In this document: positions 33,656-42,999 of the stretch, one piece after another
Position numbering within the stretch: the stretch's first letter is position 1
Layout: each line of letters starts with the position of its first letter
Assembly (NCBI GenBank): GCA_018712345.1
Contig: DVHG01000022.1
Span: 1-64,000 of the forward strand
Reading direction: 5' to 3'
DNA from: Candidatus Onthovicinus excrementipullorum
GTDB lineage: Bacteria > Bacillota > Clostridia > Oscillospirales > Acutalibacteraceae
DNA length: 64,000 bases
Position numbers and translations under genes: made by a program
The notes under the pieces: model-generated
What the model saw: the letters and a program-made list of their open reading frames with translations, nothing else
The model's database searches: none
Told to the model about the DNA's origin: nothing

Positions 33656-36067
33656 TCACTGTGCAATGACGCTGCCCGCGGTACGGTGTTTGCGCTCCAC
33701 GGGGAGCTGTTTTTCCGCCGCATGCTCTCCGTCCGCTGCCGGACGCAGGGCGAGCCGCAGTACCTGCTCAATCTTATTGACGGGATGGAAGCGCACCTGC
33801 GCTTTCACAGCGCTGTCGATATCGTCCAAGTCCGGGACATTGTCCGCCGGAATGATAACATCGCGGATCCCGGCACGGTATGCGGCCATAGACTTCTCTC
33901 GCAGGCCGCCGATTGGGAACACACGGCCGCGCAGGGTAATCTCTCCCGTCATAGCAATATCGGCACGCACCGGATCCCCACGCAGCGCGGAGACAAGCGC
34001 CGTGACCATGGTCACACCCGCCGAAGGACCATCCTTGGGAACCGCTCCCTCCGGCGCGTGGATGTGGATATCCTTATTCTTATAAAAATCGCGGTCAATC
34101 CCAAGCTCCTGCCAGCGGGCGCGAATGACACTCACTGCCGCCTGGGCAGACTCCTTCATGACGTCACCGAGTGATCCGGTCAGCTTCAGATCGCCTTTAC
34201 CGTCAAGCACGGCGATCTCAATCGGCATGAGCACACCGCCCACACTCGTCCAGGCCAGCCCATTGGCTACGCCAACCTCATCGGAAACGCTGTACAGGTC
34301 CTCCTTAAAGCGGCGCGTACCGAGCAGCTCTTTCAGGTCCGCAGGGGTGACGCGCAGGGACTTCTCACCCTCAACAACCGCCATGGCCGCCCTGCGGCAG
34401 AGCGTGGCAATCCGCCGTTCCAGAGAACGGACGCCCGCCTCCCGCGTATAGCCGTCAATTACCTCATGCAGTGCAGCGTCCGTAATGCGCAGCTGGGTGC
34501 GGGTGAGCCCGTTGAGGCGGATCTGCTTGGGAATCAGATGCTCCCGTGCAATGGTGAACTTTTCCTCATGCGTATAGCTCGGCAGCTCCACAATATCCAT
34601 CCGGTCATAGAGCGGCGCAGGAATCGCGGAGACATCATTCGCCGTGGTGATAAAAAAGACCTTGCTCAGATCATAGGGAATTTCCAGATAGTGATCGTGG
34701 AACTCGCGGTTCTGCTCCCCGTCGAGCACCTCCAGCAGCGCGGAAGAGGGATCCCCGCGCATATCGGCGCCCAGTTTATCCACCTCGTCGAGCAAAATCA
34801 GCGGATTGGAGGTCCCCGCCTGACGGATTGCATCGATAATCCTGCCGGGCATGGAGCCGATATAGGTCTTGCGGTGGCCGCGGATATCCGCCTCATCGCG
34901 GACACCGCCCAGCGAAATGCGCACGTATTTACGTCCCATCGCCTTGGCAATGCTGGCGGCAATGGAGGTCTTCCCTACGCCCGGCGGGCCTGCCAGACAG
35001 AGAATCTGGCCGTTGGACTCCGGTGCAAGCCTGCGCACGGCAAGATATTCCAGAACCTGTTCCTTGACCTTCGCCATGCCGCTGTGTTCGCGGTCGAGCA
35101 GCCTGCGGGCCGCAGGGATATTGAGGCTGTCGCGGGAGAACTTGTTCCACGGCAGCTCCAGACACACATCCAGATAATTGCGCAGGACCGTCCCCTCCTG
35201 AGAGCCCGGGGACATATGGCCGAGATGGTCGCAGTCCTTCAGGAGCTTCTCCTCCGACTTCTGCGGCAGGGAGAGCGCCTTGATCTTTTTGCGGTATGTC
35301 TCCGCCTCAGAGCATGGATTTTCCCCGTCACCGAGCTCCTCCGCAATTGCGCTGAGTTTCTCGCGCAGGTAGTAATCCCGCTGGTTGTCATCCATCTGCT
35401 GATGGACCTTCTGTTCAATATGGTTCTCAATGCGCAGCAGCTCCGTCTCCCGTGCGAGCAGACGGCAGACCTCGGAGAGGCGCTCGGTCACATCGCGAAT
35501 CTCCAGCACGTGCTGTTTATCCTTATAGTCGGCCAGAATGTTGGAGGCAATGTAGTCCGCCAGCGCACCCGGCTCCTCCATCTCCAGAATATTGACAATG
35601 ATATCGTTCGCCGTGTTGCCGGATACGGCGGCATAGTCGTCAAAAATGCGGCGGGCACTGCGGACAAGGGCCTTGCCGGCCTCAGGGGAATCCGGGAACC
35701 CCTTCTCCTTACAGCGGGTGGTGGCGGCCAGAATAAACGGCTTATCCATCACAATGCTGCTCAGGGAGGCGCGATACTTGCCCTCGACGACGACGCGGTA
35801 GACGCCCTCAGATATATTGACAACCTGAAGCACGGAGCAGACCGTACCGATGCGGTACAGATCCTTACGCGCCGGATCGTCAATGCGCACGTCCTTCTGT
35901 GCGGTTAGAAAGATATCCTGCGTCTCCTCCACGGCCGCCTTGACCGCAGCGGCCGACTTTTCACGGCCGACGTCAAAGTGCAGCAGCATCCCGGGGAAGA
36001 CGACCATCCCACGCAGCGCCACACAGGGCATGACATTCAATTTATTGACACTTGTATTCAAATTCAA
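33656..36067 (-). CDS. lon: ATP-dependent protease La
   Basis: 803 residues. N-terminal substrate-binding domain (about 10-210), AAA+ domain with Walker A GPPGVGKTSI (about 365) and Walker B ILLDEVDKLG, sensor segment VFFITTANDVSAIPAPLYDR, and a C-terminal protease domain with catalytic serine in PKDGPSAGVTM (about 685) and catalytic lysine in GGLREKSMAAYRAG (about 728). Degrades misfolded and regulatory proteins. Part of the lon-engB-lysA run. Confidence 0.97.
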   Translation of the reverse strand: MNLNTSVNKLNVMPCVALRGMVVFPGMLLHFDVGREKSAAAVKAAVEETQDIFLTAQKDVRIDDPARKDLYRIGTVCSVLQVVNISEGVYRVVVEGKYRASLSSIVMDKPFILAATTRCKEKGFPDSPEAGKALVRSARRIFDDYAAVSGNTANDIIVNILEMEEPGALADYIASNILADYKDKQHVLEIRDVTERLSEVCRLLARETELLRIENHIEQKVHQQMDDNQRDYYLREKLSAIAEELGDGENPCSEAETYRKKIKALSLPQKSEEKLLKDCDHLGHMSPGSQEGTVLRNYLDVCLELPWNKFSRDSLNIPAARRLLDREHSGMAKVKEQVLEYLAVRRLAPESNGQILCLAGPPGVGKTSIAASIAKAMGRKYVRISLGGVRDEADIRGHRKTYIGSMPGRIIDAIRQAGTSNPLILLDEVDKLGADMRGDPSSALLEVLDGEQNREFHDHYLEIPYDLSKVFFITTANDVSAIPAPLYDRMDIVELPSYTHEEKFTIAREHLIPKQIRLNGLTRTQLRITDAALHEVIDGYTREAGVRSLERRIATLCRRAAMAVVEGEKSLRVTPADLKELLGTRRFKEDLYSVSDEVGVANGLAWTSVGGVLMPIEIAVLDGKGDLKLTGSLGDVMKESAQAAVSVIRARWQELGIDRDFYKNKDIHIHAPEGAVPKDGPSAGVTMVTALVSALRGDPVRADIAMTGEITLRGRVFPIGGLREKSMAAYRAGIRDVIIPADNVPDLDDIDSAVKAQVRFHPVNKIEQVLRLALRPAADGEHAAEKQLPVERKHRTAGSVIAQ

Positions 36068-36150
36068 TCACCTCATTGGGTACAAGCAGACCCAGTTATC
36101 ATTATATCGGAAAACACCTTATTACGCAAGAAAAAGAATTTCCCGGGTAA

Positions 36151-36182
36151 AACAAAAACAGCCATCCAAAAGGATGACTGTA
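36151..36182 (-). terminator. Terminator of the 5S rRNA gene
   Basis: ACAGTCATCC-tttt-GGATGGCTGT followed by TTTTGTTTT on the minus strand, directly behind the 5S gene. Confidence 0.88.
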
Positions 36183-36189
36183 TGCACAG

Positions 36190-36306
<117 letters not shown>

Positions 36307-36343
36307 TATCAGAACGCTCTTCACGTCCCTCAAGTGCCTGATT

Positions 36344-36373
36344 AGTATATCACACCTCACATGCCCTTGTCAA
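36344..36373 (-). promoter_or_regulatory. Promoter of the orphan 5S gene
   Basis: Consensus TTGACA, 18-base spacer, TATACT on the minus strand, about 40 bases before the RNA 5' end. It shows that the 5S gene is a separate unit. Confidence 0.82.
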
Positions 36374-36487
36374 CAGGTTTTTTAAATTTCTTTAAAAAAC
36401 TTCCTCCGCCGCGGATAATGATACGCCCGCCCGGCCAGCAGACCATGTGAGTAAATGCAGCAGGTCAAAAAAGGAGGTAAAATCACC

Positions 36488-36817
36488 ATGTATACAACCA
36501 GAGCACGTTACAGCGCCCACCGCGCCGCTCCCCTGTTCCAGACGGTGGAACAGATGAGCCGGAGCAGCGGCATCAGCGCAACCAGGCTGCGCAGCCTGAT
36601 GGACCGGCATGAGATTGAGTACATCCAGAACGGCAGCAGACACCTGCTGGCTGAGCGCGCCATATGGGACTGGTACGAACGAAACAAAGTCCCGGTCCGC
36701 ACGGGTCCGGCACACATGTACGCCATCCAGCCCCAACGCGGCAGGCAAAGAGCACGCCGTCGGGAACTCCCCGGCCGCCCCCCGCGAACTGTGCGGATAT
36801 CCGCATGTGCCCAGTAG
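36488..36817 (+). CDS. Small excisionase-like HTH protein
   Basis: 109 residues from MYTTRARYSAHRAAPLFQ; AAGGAGGT precedes the start. A MerR/excisionase-type helix-turn-helix is seen in TVEQMSRSSGISATRLRSLM with RHEIEYIQNGSRHLLAERAI (about 14-56), the wing typical of Xis/HTH_17 proteins. The last ~45 residues are Arg/Pro-rich and unstructured. It stands alone on the plus strand between the 5S gene and clpX with its own terminator; no integrase is nearby, so it may be a mobile-element remnant or a domesticated regulator. Confidence 0.62.
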   Translation: MYTTRARYSAHRAAPLFQTVEQMSRSSGISATRLRSLMDRHEIEYIQNGSRHLLAERAIWDWYERNKVPVRTGPAHMYAIQPQRGRQRARRRELPGRPPRTVRISACAQ

Positions 36818-36832
36818 CATCCGGTACAAACA

Positions 36833-36872
36833 GGCTCCCAGCCGCCTGAACGGAGGCTGGGAGCCCTTCTGT
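36833..36872 (+). terminator. Terminator between the HTH gene and clpX
   Basis: GGCTCCCAGCC-N11-GGCTGGGAGCC followed by CTTCTGTGT. It ends the plus-strand HTH gene 16 bases past its stop; the stem could also stop clpX transcripts coming from the other side. Confidence 0.75.
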
Positions 36873-36914
36873 GTCCCCGGAGCTGGGGACATAATCATTC
36901 AACTGCAAAGCACA

Positions 36915-38225
36915 TCAGGAGACGTTAATCTTTCCGTTGGCCGTCGCAGGCACGCGAAGCTGGCTCGGCGTGCGCGACTCATCCCGGATAAGCTGTGCCT
37001 CCCCGCTGCCGCGCACATAGTCCGGCGTGATAATAACCTTGGCCACCTTGTAATCCGAGGGGACACGGTACATCAGCGGTGTCAGGAGCTTTTCAATAAT
37101 GGAGCGCAGCCCGCGCGCGCCGGTCTTATCCTCCAGCGTTTTGTCCGCGATGGCCTCCAACGCCCCCTGCTCAAAGACGAGCTCCACATTGTCAAGCCGG
37201 AACATCTCCGTATACTGCTTGACAATGGCGTTCTTCGGCTCCGTTAAAATCCGAACAAGCGCCTCACGGTCGAGATTGCGCAGCGGCGCGATAACCGGCA
37301 GGCGGCCCACCAGTTCCGGAATGATGCCAAATTTCACCAGATCCTGATGCTGAATTTCCGCATAAAAGCGATCCGCATCCCTCTCCTTGAGATTTTTCAC
37401 ATTCCCGGTAAAGCCGAGGCTCGACTTCCCATGGCGCTTCTCCACCAGCTTTTCAATGCCGGCAAAGGCTCCGCCGCAGATAAAGAGGATGTTGGACGTA
37501 TCAATCTGTATAAACTCCTGCTGGGGATGCTTGCGTCCGCCCTGCGGCGGGACATTGGAGACCGTCCCCTCCAGAATTTTAAGCAGCGCCTGCTGAACCC
37601 CCTCCCCGCTGACATCACGCGTAATGGAGGGATTTTCCGACTTACGGGAGATCTTGTCGATCTCATCGACGTAAATAATCCCCTTCTGGGCGCGTTCGAC
37701 GTCGAAGTCCGCCGCCTGAATCAGGCGCAGGAGGATATTCTCAACATCCTCGCCGACATAGCCGGCCTCCGTGAGCGTCGTTGCATCCGCGATGGCAAAC
37801 GGCACATCCAGAATCCGCGCCAGTGTCTGGGCAAGCATCGTCTTGCCGACGCCGGTGGGGCCGGCGAGCAGGACGTTGCTCTTCTGGATATCGACGTCCG
37901 ACTGCCCGCTGAAGGCGATCCGCTTATAGTGGTTGTAGACCGCCACGCTCAGCGTGACCTTTGCCTCATCCTGCCCAATGACGTACTCATCGAGCCGGCG
38001 TTTAATCTCCTCCGGCTTGGGGAGGTCCATCATCGCCGTCTCCTGCTTCTGCTTCCGCTTGGCGCCGGAGCGGGGATAATCATCCTCATCGATGATATCG
38101 CTGCACAGCTCCACGCACTCATCGCAGATATATACGCCCGGGCCGGCGATCAGCTTGTTGACCTGATCCTGCGTCTTGCCGCAGAAGGAGCAGCGGATCT
38201 CCTTGTTCCCGTCGTCTCTTGCCAT
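36915..38225 (-). CDS. clpX: ATP-dependent unfoldase ClpX
   Basis: 436 residues; GGAGGT lies before the ATG at 38225. The N-terminal C4 zinc domain is CSFCGKTQ and [14 protein letters not shown] (about 12-45). The AAA+ part has Walker [14 protein letters not shown] (about 125), Walker [12 protein letters not shown], the ClpP-docking loop SSLGFTGN and the sensor-2 region [14 protein letters not shown]. Feeds substrates to ClpP, encoded just upstream with 32 bases between. Confidence 0.97.
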   Translation of the reverse strand: MARDDGNKEIRCSFCGKTQDQVNKLIAGPGVYICDECVELCSDIIDEDDYPRSGAKRKQKQETAMMDLPKPEEIKRRLDEYVIGQDEAKVTLSVAVYNHYKRIAFSGQSDVDIQKSNVLLAGPTGVGKTMLAQTLARILDVPFAIADATTLTEAGYVGEDVENILLRLIQAADFDVERAQKGIIYVDEIDKISRKSENPSITRDVSGEGVQQALLKILEGTVSNVPPQGGRKHPQQEFIQIDTSNILFICGGAFAGIEKLVEKRHGKSSLGFTGNVKNLKERDADRFYAEIQHQDLVKFGIIPELVGRLPVIAPLRNLDREALVRILTEPKNAIVKQYTEMFRLDNVELVFEQGALEAIADKTLEDKTGARGLRSIIEKLLTPLMYRVPSDYKVAKVIITPDYVRGSGEAQLIRDESRTPSQLRVPATANGKINVS

Positions 38226-38257
38226 TGCATCTACCTCCCGCAAAGTGTGGCCTGAAA

Positions 38258-38842
38258 TCAGTTGTGATGGGTGATGATCTTATCCACCAGGCCGTATTCA
38301 ACGGCATCCTGTGCCGTCAGGTAATTGTCGCGCTCCGTGTCGATGGCGATCTGCTCAATCGGCTTGCCGGTGTTCTCAGACAGGATCTTATTCAAGCGCT
38401 CACGGATGAACAGGATCTGGTCCGCGACGATTTTGACGTCGGACGCCTGGCCCTGAGCGCCGCCGGACGGCTGATGAATCATGATCTGGCTGTTCGGGAG
38501 CGCATAGCGCTTGCCCTTGGTGCCGGAGGAAAGCAGAAACGCCCCCATGCTCGCCGCCATGCCCATACAGATGGTGGAGACGTCGCACTTGACGAACTGC
38601 ATTGTGTCATAGATCGCAAGGCCGGCGGAAACGGAGCCGCCGGGGCTGTTGATATACAGGCTGATATCCTTCTCCGGGTCCTGCCCCTCCAGATACAGGA
38701 GCTGGGCGACGACAAGGCTGGCGGACGTATCGTTCACCTCTTCGGAGAGGACGATGATACGGTCATTGAGCAGCCGGGAAAAGATGTCATAAGAGCGCTC
38801 GCCGCGGCTGGTCTGTTCTACAACATAGGGCACTAAACTCAT
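38258..38842 (-). CDS. clpP: ATP-dependent Clp protease proteolytic subunit
   Basis: 194 residues from [20 protein letters not shown]. The catalytic triad is serine in [12 protein letters not shown] (about 98), histidine in [10 protein letters not shown] (about 123) and aspartate in DTERDNYLT (about 172). Start chosen for TTTGGAGGT. Middle gene of tig-clpP-clpX, the usual order in Firmicutes and many other bacteria. Confidence 0.97.
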   Translation of the reverse strand: MSLVPYVVEQTSRGERSYDIFSRLLNDRIIVLSEEVNDTSASLVVAQLLYLEGQDPEKDISLYINSPGGSVSAGLAIYDTMQFVKCDVSTICMGMAASMGAFLLSSGTKGKRYALPNSQIMIHQPSGGAQGQASDVKIVADQILFIRERLNKILSENTGKPIEQIAIDTERDNYLTAQDAVEYGLVDKIITHHN

Positions 38843-38900
38843 GAGAATACCTCCAAACGTAAATTGATGATCCGGCGGAGTGGAATCCGCCCATTGCCAA

Positions 38901-38936
38901 TTCAAGGAAGCACCGCTGAAACGGCGCCTCCTTGAA
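38901..38936 (-). other. Strong intercistronic hairpin between tig and clpP
   Basis: TTCAAGGAGGCGCCG-tttcag-CGGTGCTTCCTTGAA on the minus strand, a 15-bp stem with two wobble or mismatch positions and no T-tract. It may protect or process the mRNA between trigger factor and ClpP, or mark a separate clpPX transcript. Confidence 0.6.
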
Positions 38937-39005
38937 GGCTGTTAAAATAGAGTATACCTCTAAATATTGAACATTTTTTGGACAAATTATAACGATGATT
39001 GGAAA

Positions 39006-40451
39006 TTATTTTTCTTCTTCCTTTTTGGCCGTCTTCTTAGCAGCGGGCTTTTTGGCGGCAGCCTTTTTGGCAGGAGCCTTCTTCTCCCCGTCCCCGGTTT
39101 TCTTGGAGGCCGTCTTTTTGGCCGGCTTCTCCGCCGCGTCCGCCTTGGCGGCCTTCTTCGCAGGCTTCTTGCCAGTCTTCACATCGGCGTTGTCCTTAAT
39201 GAACTCCACTGCCTTGGTGATGCAAAGATCGTCCTTGATATCCTCCGCCGGGATGACCTTTTTGACAGTCTCAACATCCATATTATATGTGTCCGCATAG
39301 CGCTTATATTCCGCCTCGACGTCCTCATCGGTGGGGACGAGTCCCTCGAGCTCAGCAACTTTTTCCAGCGCCAGACGACCCTTGACCTGCATATCCGCCT
39401 GGGCGCGGAAGCCCTCGCGGAACTTTTCCATATCCATGCCGGTGTACTGGAGATAGGCCTCCAGTGTCATACCCTGGGAATTCAGACGGCTCTCAAAGTT
39501 GCGCACGGACTCATTGACGCGGTTTTCATACATAACCTCGGGGATTTCCGCCTTCAGGCCGGCGACGAGCTCCTCCATGAGCTGGTCGTCCACCTCATGG
39601 TCGGCGTGGTGCTCCTTCTCCTTACGGATGTTCTCCTCAATATCCTTTTTCAGCTCGTCGAGCGTCTCAAACTCGCTGACATCCTTGACGAACTCATCAT
39701 CCACCTCGGGGAGCTGCTTCTCCTTGATCTCGTGCAGCTTGATCTTAAAGGTGGCATCCTTCCCGGCGAGCTCCGGTGCGTAATCCTCCGGGAACTTGAC
39801 GGCGATCTCAAACTCGTCGCCGCTGTTGTGACCGGCAATCTGCTCCTCAAAGCCCGGAATAAAGCTGCCGGAGCCGAGGGTCAGGTTGTAATTCTCCGCC
39901 TTGCCGCCGTCGAATGCCTCGCCGCCGACAAAACCCTCAAAGTCGATCTCCACCATGTCGCCGTCCTTGGCCGCACGGTCCTCAACGGTGACCATGCGGG
40001 AGTTGCGGTCGCGCAGCTCCTCAATGCGGGCGTCAACCTCAGCGGCCTCAACCTTGATTTCCTCTTTATACGCCTTCAGGCCCTTGTAGGTGCCGATCTC
40101 CACCTCCGGCTTGACGGTGGCCTTAAACTTAAAGTCCACGCCCTCCTTGCCGACGGAGACGATCTCCACATCGGCCGGCGGCGCGACGAGGGTGTGCCCC
40201 GCCTCCTTCATGGCCGCCTCGACGGCCTCGGGATAGACGAGATCAATCGCGTCCTCATAGAAGATCTCCGGGCCGTACATCCGCTCCACGATGGCGCGGG
40301 GGGCCTTGCCCTTCCGGAACCCGGGGACATTGATGCGCTTTCTGTTTTTGAGATAAGCCTTGTTCACAGCCGCTTCAAAATCCGCGGCCTCCACATGGAC
40401 CTCTACCTGATAGACATTGGTCTCCGCTTTTTCACATGATTTCAAGCTCAT
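39006..40451 (-). CDS. tig: Trigger factor with a Lys/Ala-rich C-terminal tail
   Basis: 481 residues. Ribosome-binding domain (1-145) with the signature FRKGKAPRAIVERMYG (about 46-61), FKBP-type prolyl isomerase domain (about 160-240, DGDMVEIDFEGFVGGEAFDG), and C-terminal chaperone domain to about 425. The last ~58 residues, from KTGKKPAKKAAKADAAEKPA to KKTAKKEEEK, are a low-complexity lysine/alanine repeat like histone H1 or HU-tail sequences, beyond the normal end of trigger factor. It binds nascent chains at the ribosome exit. First gene of tig-clpP-clpX. Confidence 0.95.
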   Translation of the reverse strand: MSLKSCEKAETNVYQVEVHVEAADFEAAVNKAYLKNRKRINVPGFRKGKAPRAIVERMYGPEIFYEDAIDLVYPEAVEAAMKEAGHTLVAPPADVEIVSVGKEGVDFKFKATVKPEVEIGTYKGLKAYKEEIKVEAAEVDARIEELRDRNSRMVTVEDRAAKDGDMVEIDFEGFVGGEAFDGGKAENYNLTLGSGSFIPGFEEQIAGHNSGDEFEIAVKFPEDYAPELAGKDATFKIKLHEIKEKQLPEVDDEFVKDVSEFETLDELKKDIEENIRKEKEHHADHEVDDQLMEELVAGLKAEIPEVMYENRVNESVRNFESRLNSQGMTLEAYLQYTGMDMEKFREGFRAQADMQVKGRLALEKVAELEGLVPTDEDVEAEYKRYADTYNMDVETVKKVIPAEDIKDDLCITKAVEFIKDNADVKTGKKPAKKAAKADAAEKPAKKTASKKTGDGEKKAPAKKAAAKKPAAKKTAKKEEEK

Positions 40452-40559
40452 TGTTAAATCCTCCCGTTACTTACACTAACTGAGTTATTATAGCAGATAT
40501 TTCAAGGGATTTCCACCATTTTTTTCACTTCCCGCAAAAATCGGGGATTTTACGGTGTT

Positions 40560-41258
40560 TTAAGGCTGTTTCTGTACTAAAATCGGGCAAAACCCCAAGC
40601 TGTCGGCGGAAATAAGGCGGTATGTCACGCCGTCCGCCGCACCGCTGAACGCGCGGCGGACCGCCGCCGCATGCAGGTGGCCGTAATAGCAGCGCGCGAT
40701 CCCGCTGCCGGTCAGGCAGTCGTGCATGATGCCGGACTGGCGCTGCACGGCATAGGGCGGATAGTGCAGGAAGGCGATTTTCTCCCCCGGAGCATCCGTC
40801 TCCGGCGCGGAGATGGACGCCTGTAAGCGCCCCAGCTCGCGCGCGGCGAGTTTTTCATCCGCCTGTACCGGCGTATCACACGGCCAGCCCTTGGCACCGC
40901 AGATATGCACGCCGCACCGGTAATAGGAGTTATTAAACAGGATCTTCAGCGTGTCAAAGCCGCAGCTGTGAAAATAGGCCTCCATTTTGGCGCGTGTGGA
41001 CCACCAGTAATCATGATTCCCTTTGAGAAGGATCTTCTCCCCAGGGAGCCCATTGAGGAAAGCGAAGTCCTCATACGTATGCTCAAGCTTCATCGCCCAG
41101 GAGATGTCCCCGGCGATGACGACCGTGTCCTCCGGGCCGATCAGCGCGCGCCAGTTGTCCTCCAGACGCTGGACATAGTGATCCCAACCGGTAAAGACAT
41201 CCATCGGCTTGTCCGCGCCGAGGGAGAGGTGCGTGTCCGCAATCGCGTACAGTGCCAT
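40560..41258 (-). CDS. Metallophosphoesterase
   Basis: 232 residues from MALYAIADTHLSLG. Calcineurin-like motifs: AIADTHL (D-x-H), VIAGDISWAM (GDxx), LLKGNHDYWW (GNHD), FLHYPPYA (H) and CYYGHLHAAA (GHxH). The family hydrolyses phosphomonoesters or diesters; proteins of this type in Clostridia are usually annotated only as a serine/threonine phosphatase-like enzyme. Start lies one base after the thrC stop, so the two are coupled. Substrate unknown. Confidence 0.9.
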   Translation of the reverse strand: MALYAIADTHLSLGADKPMDVFTGWDHYVQRLEDNWRALIGPEDTVVIAGDISWAMKLEHTYEDFAFLNGLPGEKILLKGNHDYWWSTRAKMEAYFHSCGFDTLKILFNNSYYRCGVHICGAKGWPCDTPVQADEKLAARELGRLQASISAPETDAPGEKIAFLHYPPYAVQRQSGIMHDCLTGSGIARCYYGHLHAAAVRRAFSGAADGVTYRLISADSLGFCPILVQKQP

Positions 41259-41259
41259 G

Positions 41260-42762
41260 TCAGCCCTCGATCCCGAGCATCCTGAAGACAGCCTGCGCCA
41301 TCTCCTCCTTGTCGCAGACATCGGTGAAACGCACGCTGCGCTGCTCCAGATCGGCCAGCGGAGCCGGGACCTGCTCCCCCGTCAGGACGGAGAGCTGGTG
41401 CACCAGATCAAACTCGCTGCGGCCGGCGGCCAGCCCGCCGCCGACAGCCTCCAGAACAGCGGCCGAGAACTTGAACGGATTCGCCGTGGAGGCGATGATG
41501 GTATCCGTTGTATCCGACGTACTGGAACGGTAATCAAAATATACGTGCAGCGCGACGGCCGTGTGCGTATCGCAGAGGTACTCGTCGCTCTCATACACCT
41601 GATGGATGGTCCGCTTGGTGGCGGCATCGTCACAGCAGCCGGCGCGGAAAAGCGCGGAAATTTTACTGAAAATCTCCGGGGCGACCTCATAGCGGCCCGT
41701 TGTATTGAGCTGGTTCATATATCCGGCCACGGCCCTGTCGTCCCCATCCGTCAGATCAAAGAGCAGGCGCTCCAGATTGCTGGAGATCAGAATATCCATC
41801 GACGGGGAAATCGTCGCGTGGAACGGACGGTTGCGGTCATACACGCCCGTGGTGAGGAAGTCCGTCAACACGTTGTTGGCATTGGAGGCACAGATCAGCT
41901 TATTGACGGGCAGGCCCATCTTGCGTGCGTAATACGCGGCGAGGATATTGCCAAAGTTCCCGGTCGGGACGGCGATATTCACCGGTGCTCCCGGCGTGAT
42001 GCTGCCGTCCGCGATCATGTCGCAGTAGGCGGAGATATAATAGACGATCTGCGGCACGAGGCGGCCCCAGTTGATGGAGTTCGCGGAGGAGAACATCATG
42101 TTGTGCGCCGCGAGCTTCTCCGCAATGGACCGGTCGGAGAAAATGCGCTTGACGCCGCTCTGTGCATCGTCAAAATTGCCGCGGATGGCACACACACCGA
42201 CGTTGCCGCCCTCCTGCGTCATCATCTGGAGTTTCTGCATGGGGCTGACGCCGTCCTCGGGATAGAAGACGAGGATCTTTGTATCCTTGACGTCTTTAAA
42301 GCCTTCGAGCGCGGCCTTGCCCGTATCGCCGGAGGTGGCGACAAGGATCACGATTGTCTTGCCGTCCGCCGTCTTTTTGGCGGAGACGGTCATCAGATAG
42401 GGCAGCAGCTGGAGCGCCATATCCTTGAAGGCGCATGTCGGGCCCTTCCACAGCTCCAACAGGTGGACGTTCGGCTCGATCTCCGCGAGCGGGGCGACCT
42501 TCTGCGAGGAAAAACGGCCCGTGGCGTAAGCGCCGTTGACGCAGTAATCGAGCTCCTCATCCGTAAAATCCGTCAGGTAGAGGGAGAGAATCTCCTTGGC
42601 GCGGGTCACGTAATCGGCCGAGGAAAGACGGACAATCTCCTCCATGGAGATCTGCGGGATGCTCTCCGGGACGAACAGGCCGCCGTCCGCTGAGATGCCC
42701 TGCGCGATCGCCTGGGCGGAACTGACCTTGACCGAACGGTCCCTTGTGCTGGTATAAAGCAT
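41260..42762 (-). CDS. thrC: Threonine synthase
   Basis: 500 residues, PLP fold-type II, long (yeast/E. coli-like) class. N-terminal segment MLYTSTRDRSVKVSSAQAIA, PLP lysine in GPTCAFKDMALQLLPYL (about 113), phosphate-binding loop LVATSGDTGKAALEGF, and IAVPTGNFGNILAAYYA (about 260). It makes threonine from O-phosphohomoserine. No thrA or thrB in the window. Confidence 0.96.
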   Translation of the reverse strand: MLYTSTRDRSVKVSSAQAIAQGISADGGLFVPESIPQISMEEIVRLSSADYVTRAKEILSLYLTDFTDEELDYCVNGAYATGRFSSQKVAPLAEIEPNVHLLELWKGPTCAFKDMALQLLPYLMTVSAKKTADGKTIVILVATSGDTGKAALEGFKDVKDTKILVFYPEDGVSPMQKLQMMTQEGGNVGVCAIRGNFDDAQSGVKRIFSDRSIAEKLAAHNMMFSSANSINWGRLVPQIVYYISAYCDMIADGSITPGAPVNIAVPTGNFGNILAAYYARKMGLPVNKLICASNANNVLTDFLTTGVYDRNRPFHATISPSMDILISSNLERLLFDLTDGDDRAVAGYMNQLNTTGRYEVAPEIFSKISALFRAGCCDDAATKRTIHQVYESDEYLCDTHTAVALHVYFDYRSSTSDTTDTIIASTANPFKFSAAVLEAVGGGLAAGRSEFDLVHQLSVLTGEQVPAPLADLEQRSVRFTDVCDKEEMAQAVFRMLGIEG

Positions 42763-42912
42763 GTTTCAACGCTCCTCTGCTTTGAGTAATGATAACTGCA
42801 ATCATTGTACCATACTTGAAATTAATTTTAAACCCTCAAAGCGGGTCTATTTTAATAAATCGCATCCGATTCCGCCTTTTTTTCTCCGAAAACGCCCGGC
42901 GGGCGGTCCCCG

Positions 42913-42940
42913 TTGTATTTTTCGGCCGCCATGATATAAT
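42913..42940 (+). promoter_or_regulatory. Promoter of the phosphotransferase-like gene
   Basis: TTGTAT, 16-base spacer, TATAAT, about 60 bases before the ATG at 43000. Confidence 0.72.
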
Positions 42941-42999
42941 GGAAGAAGCAGAGACCCTAACCCATTTATTTTACATCCGCCCGAATGTGAGGAGTTCAA

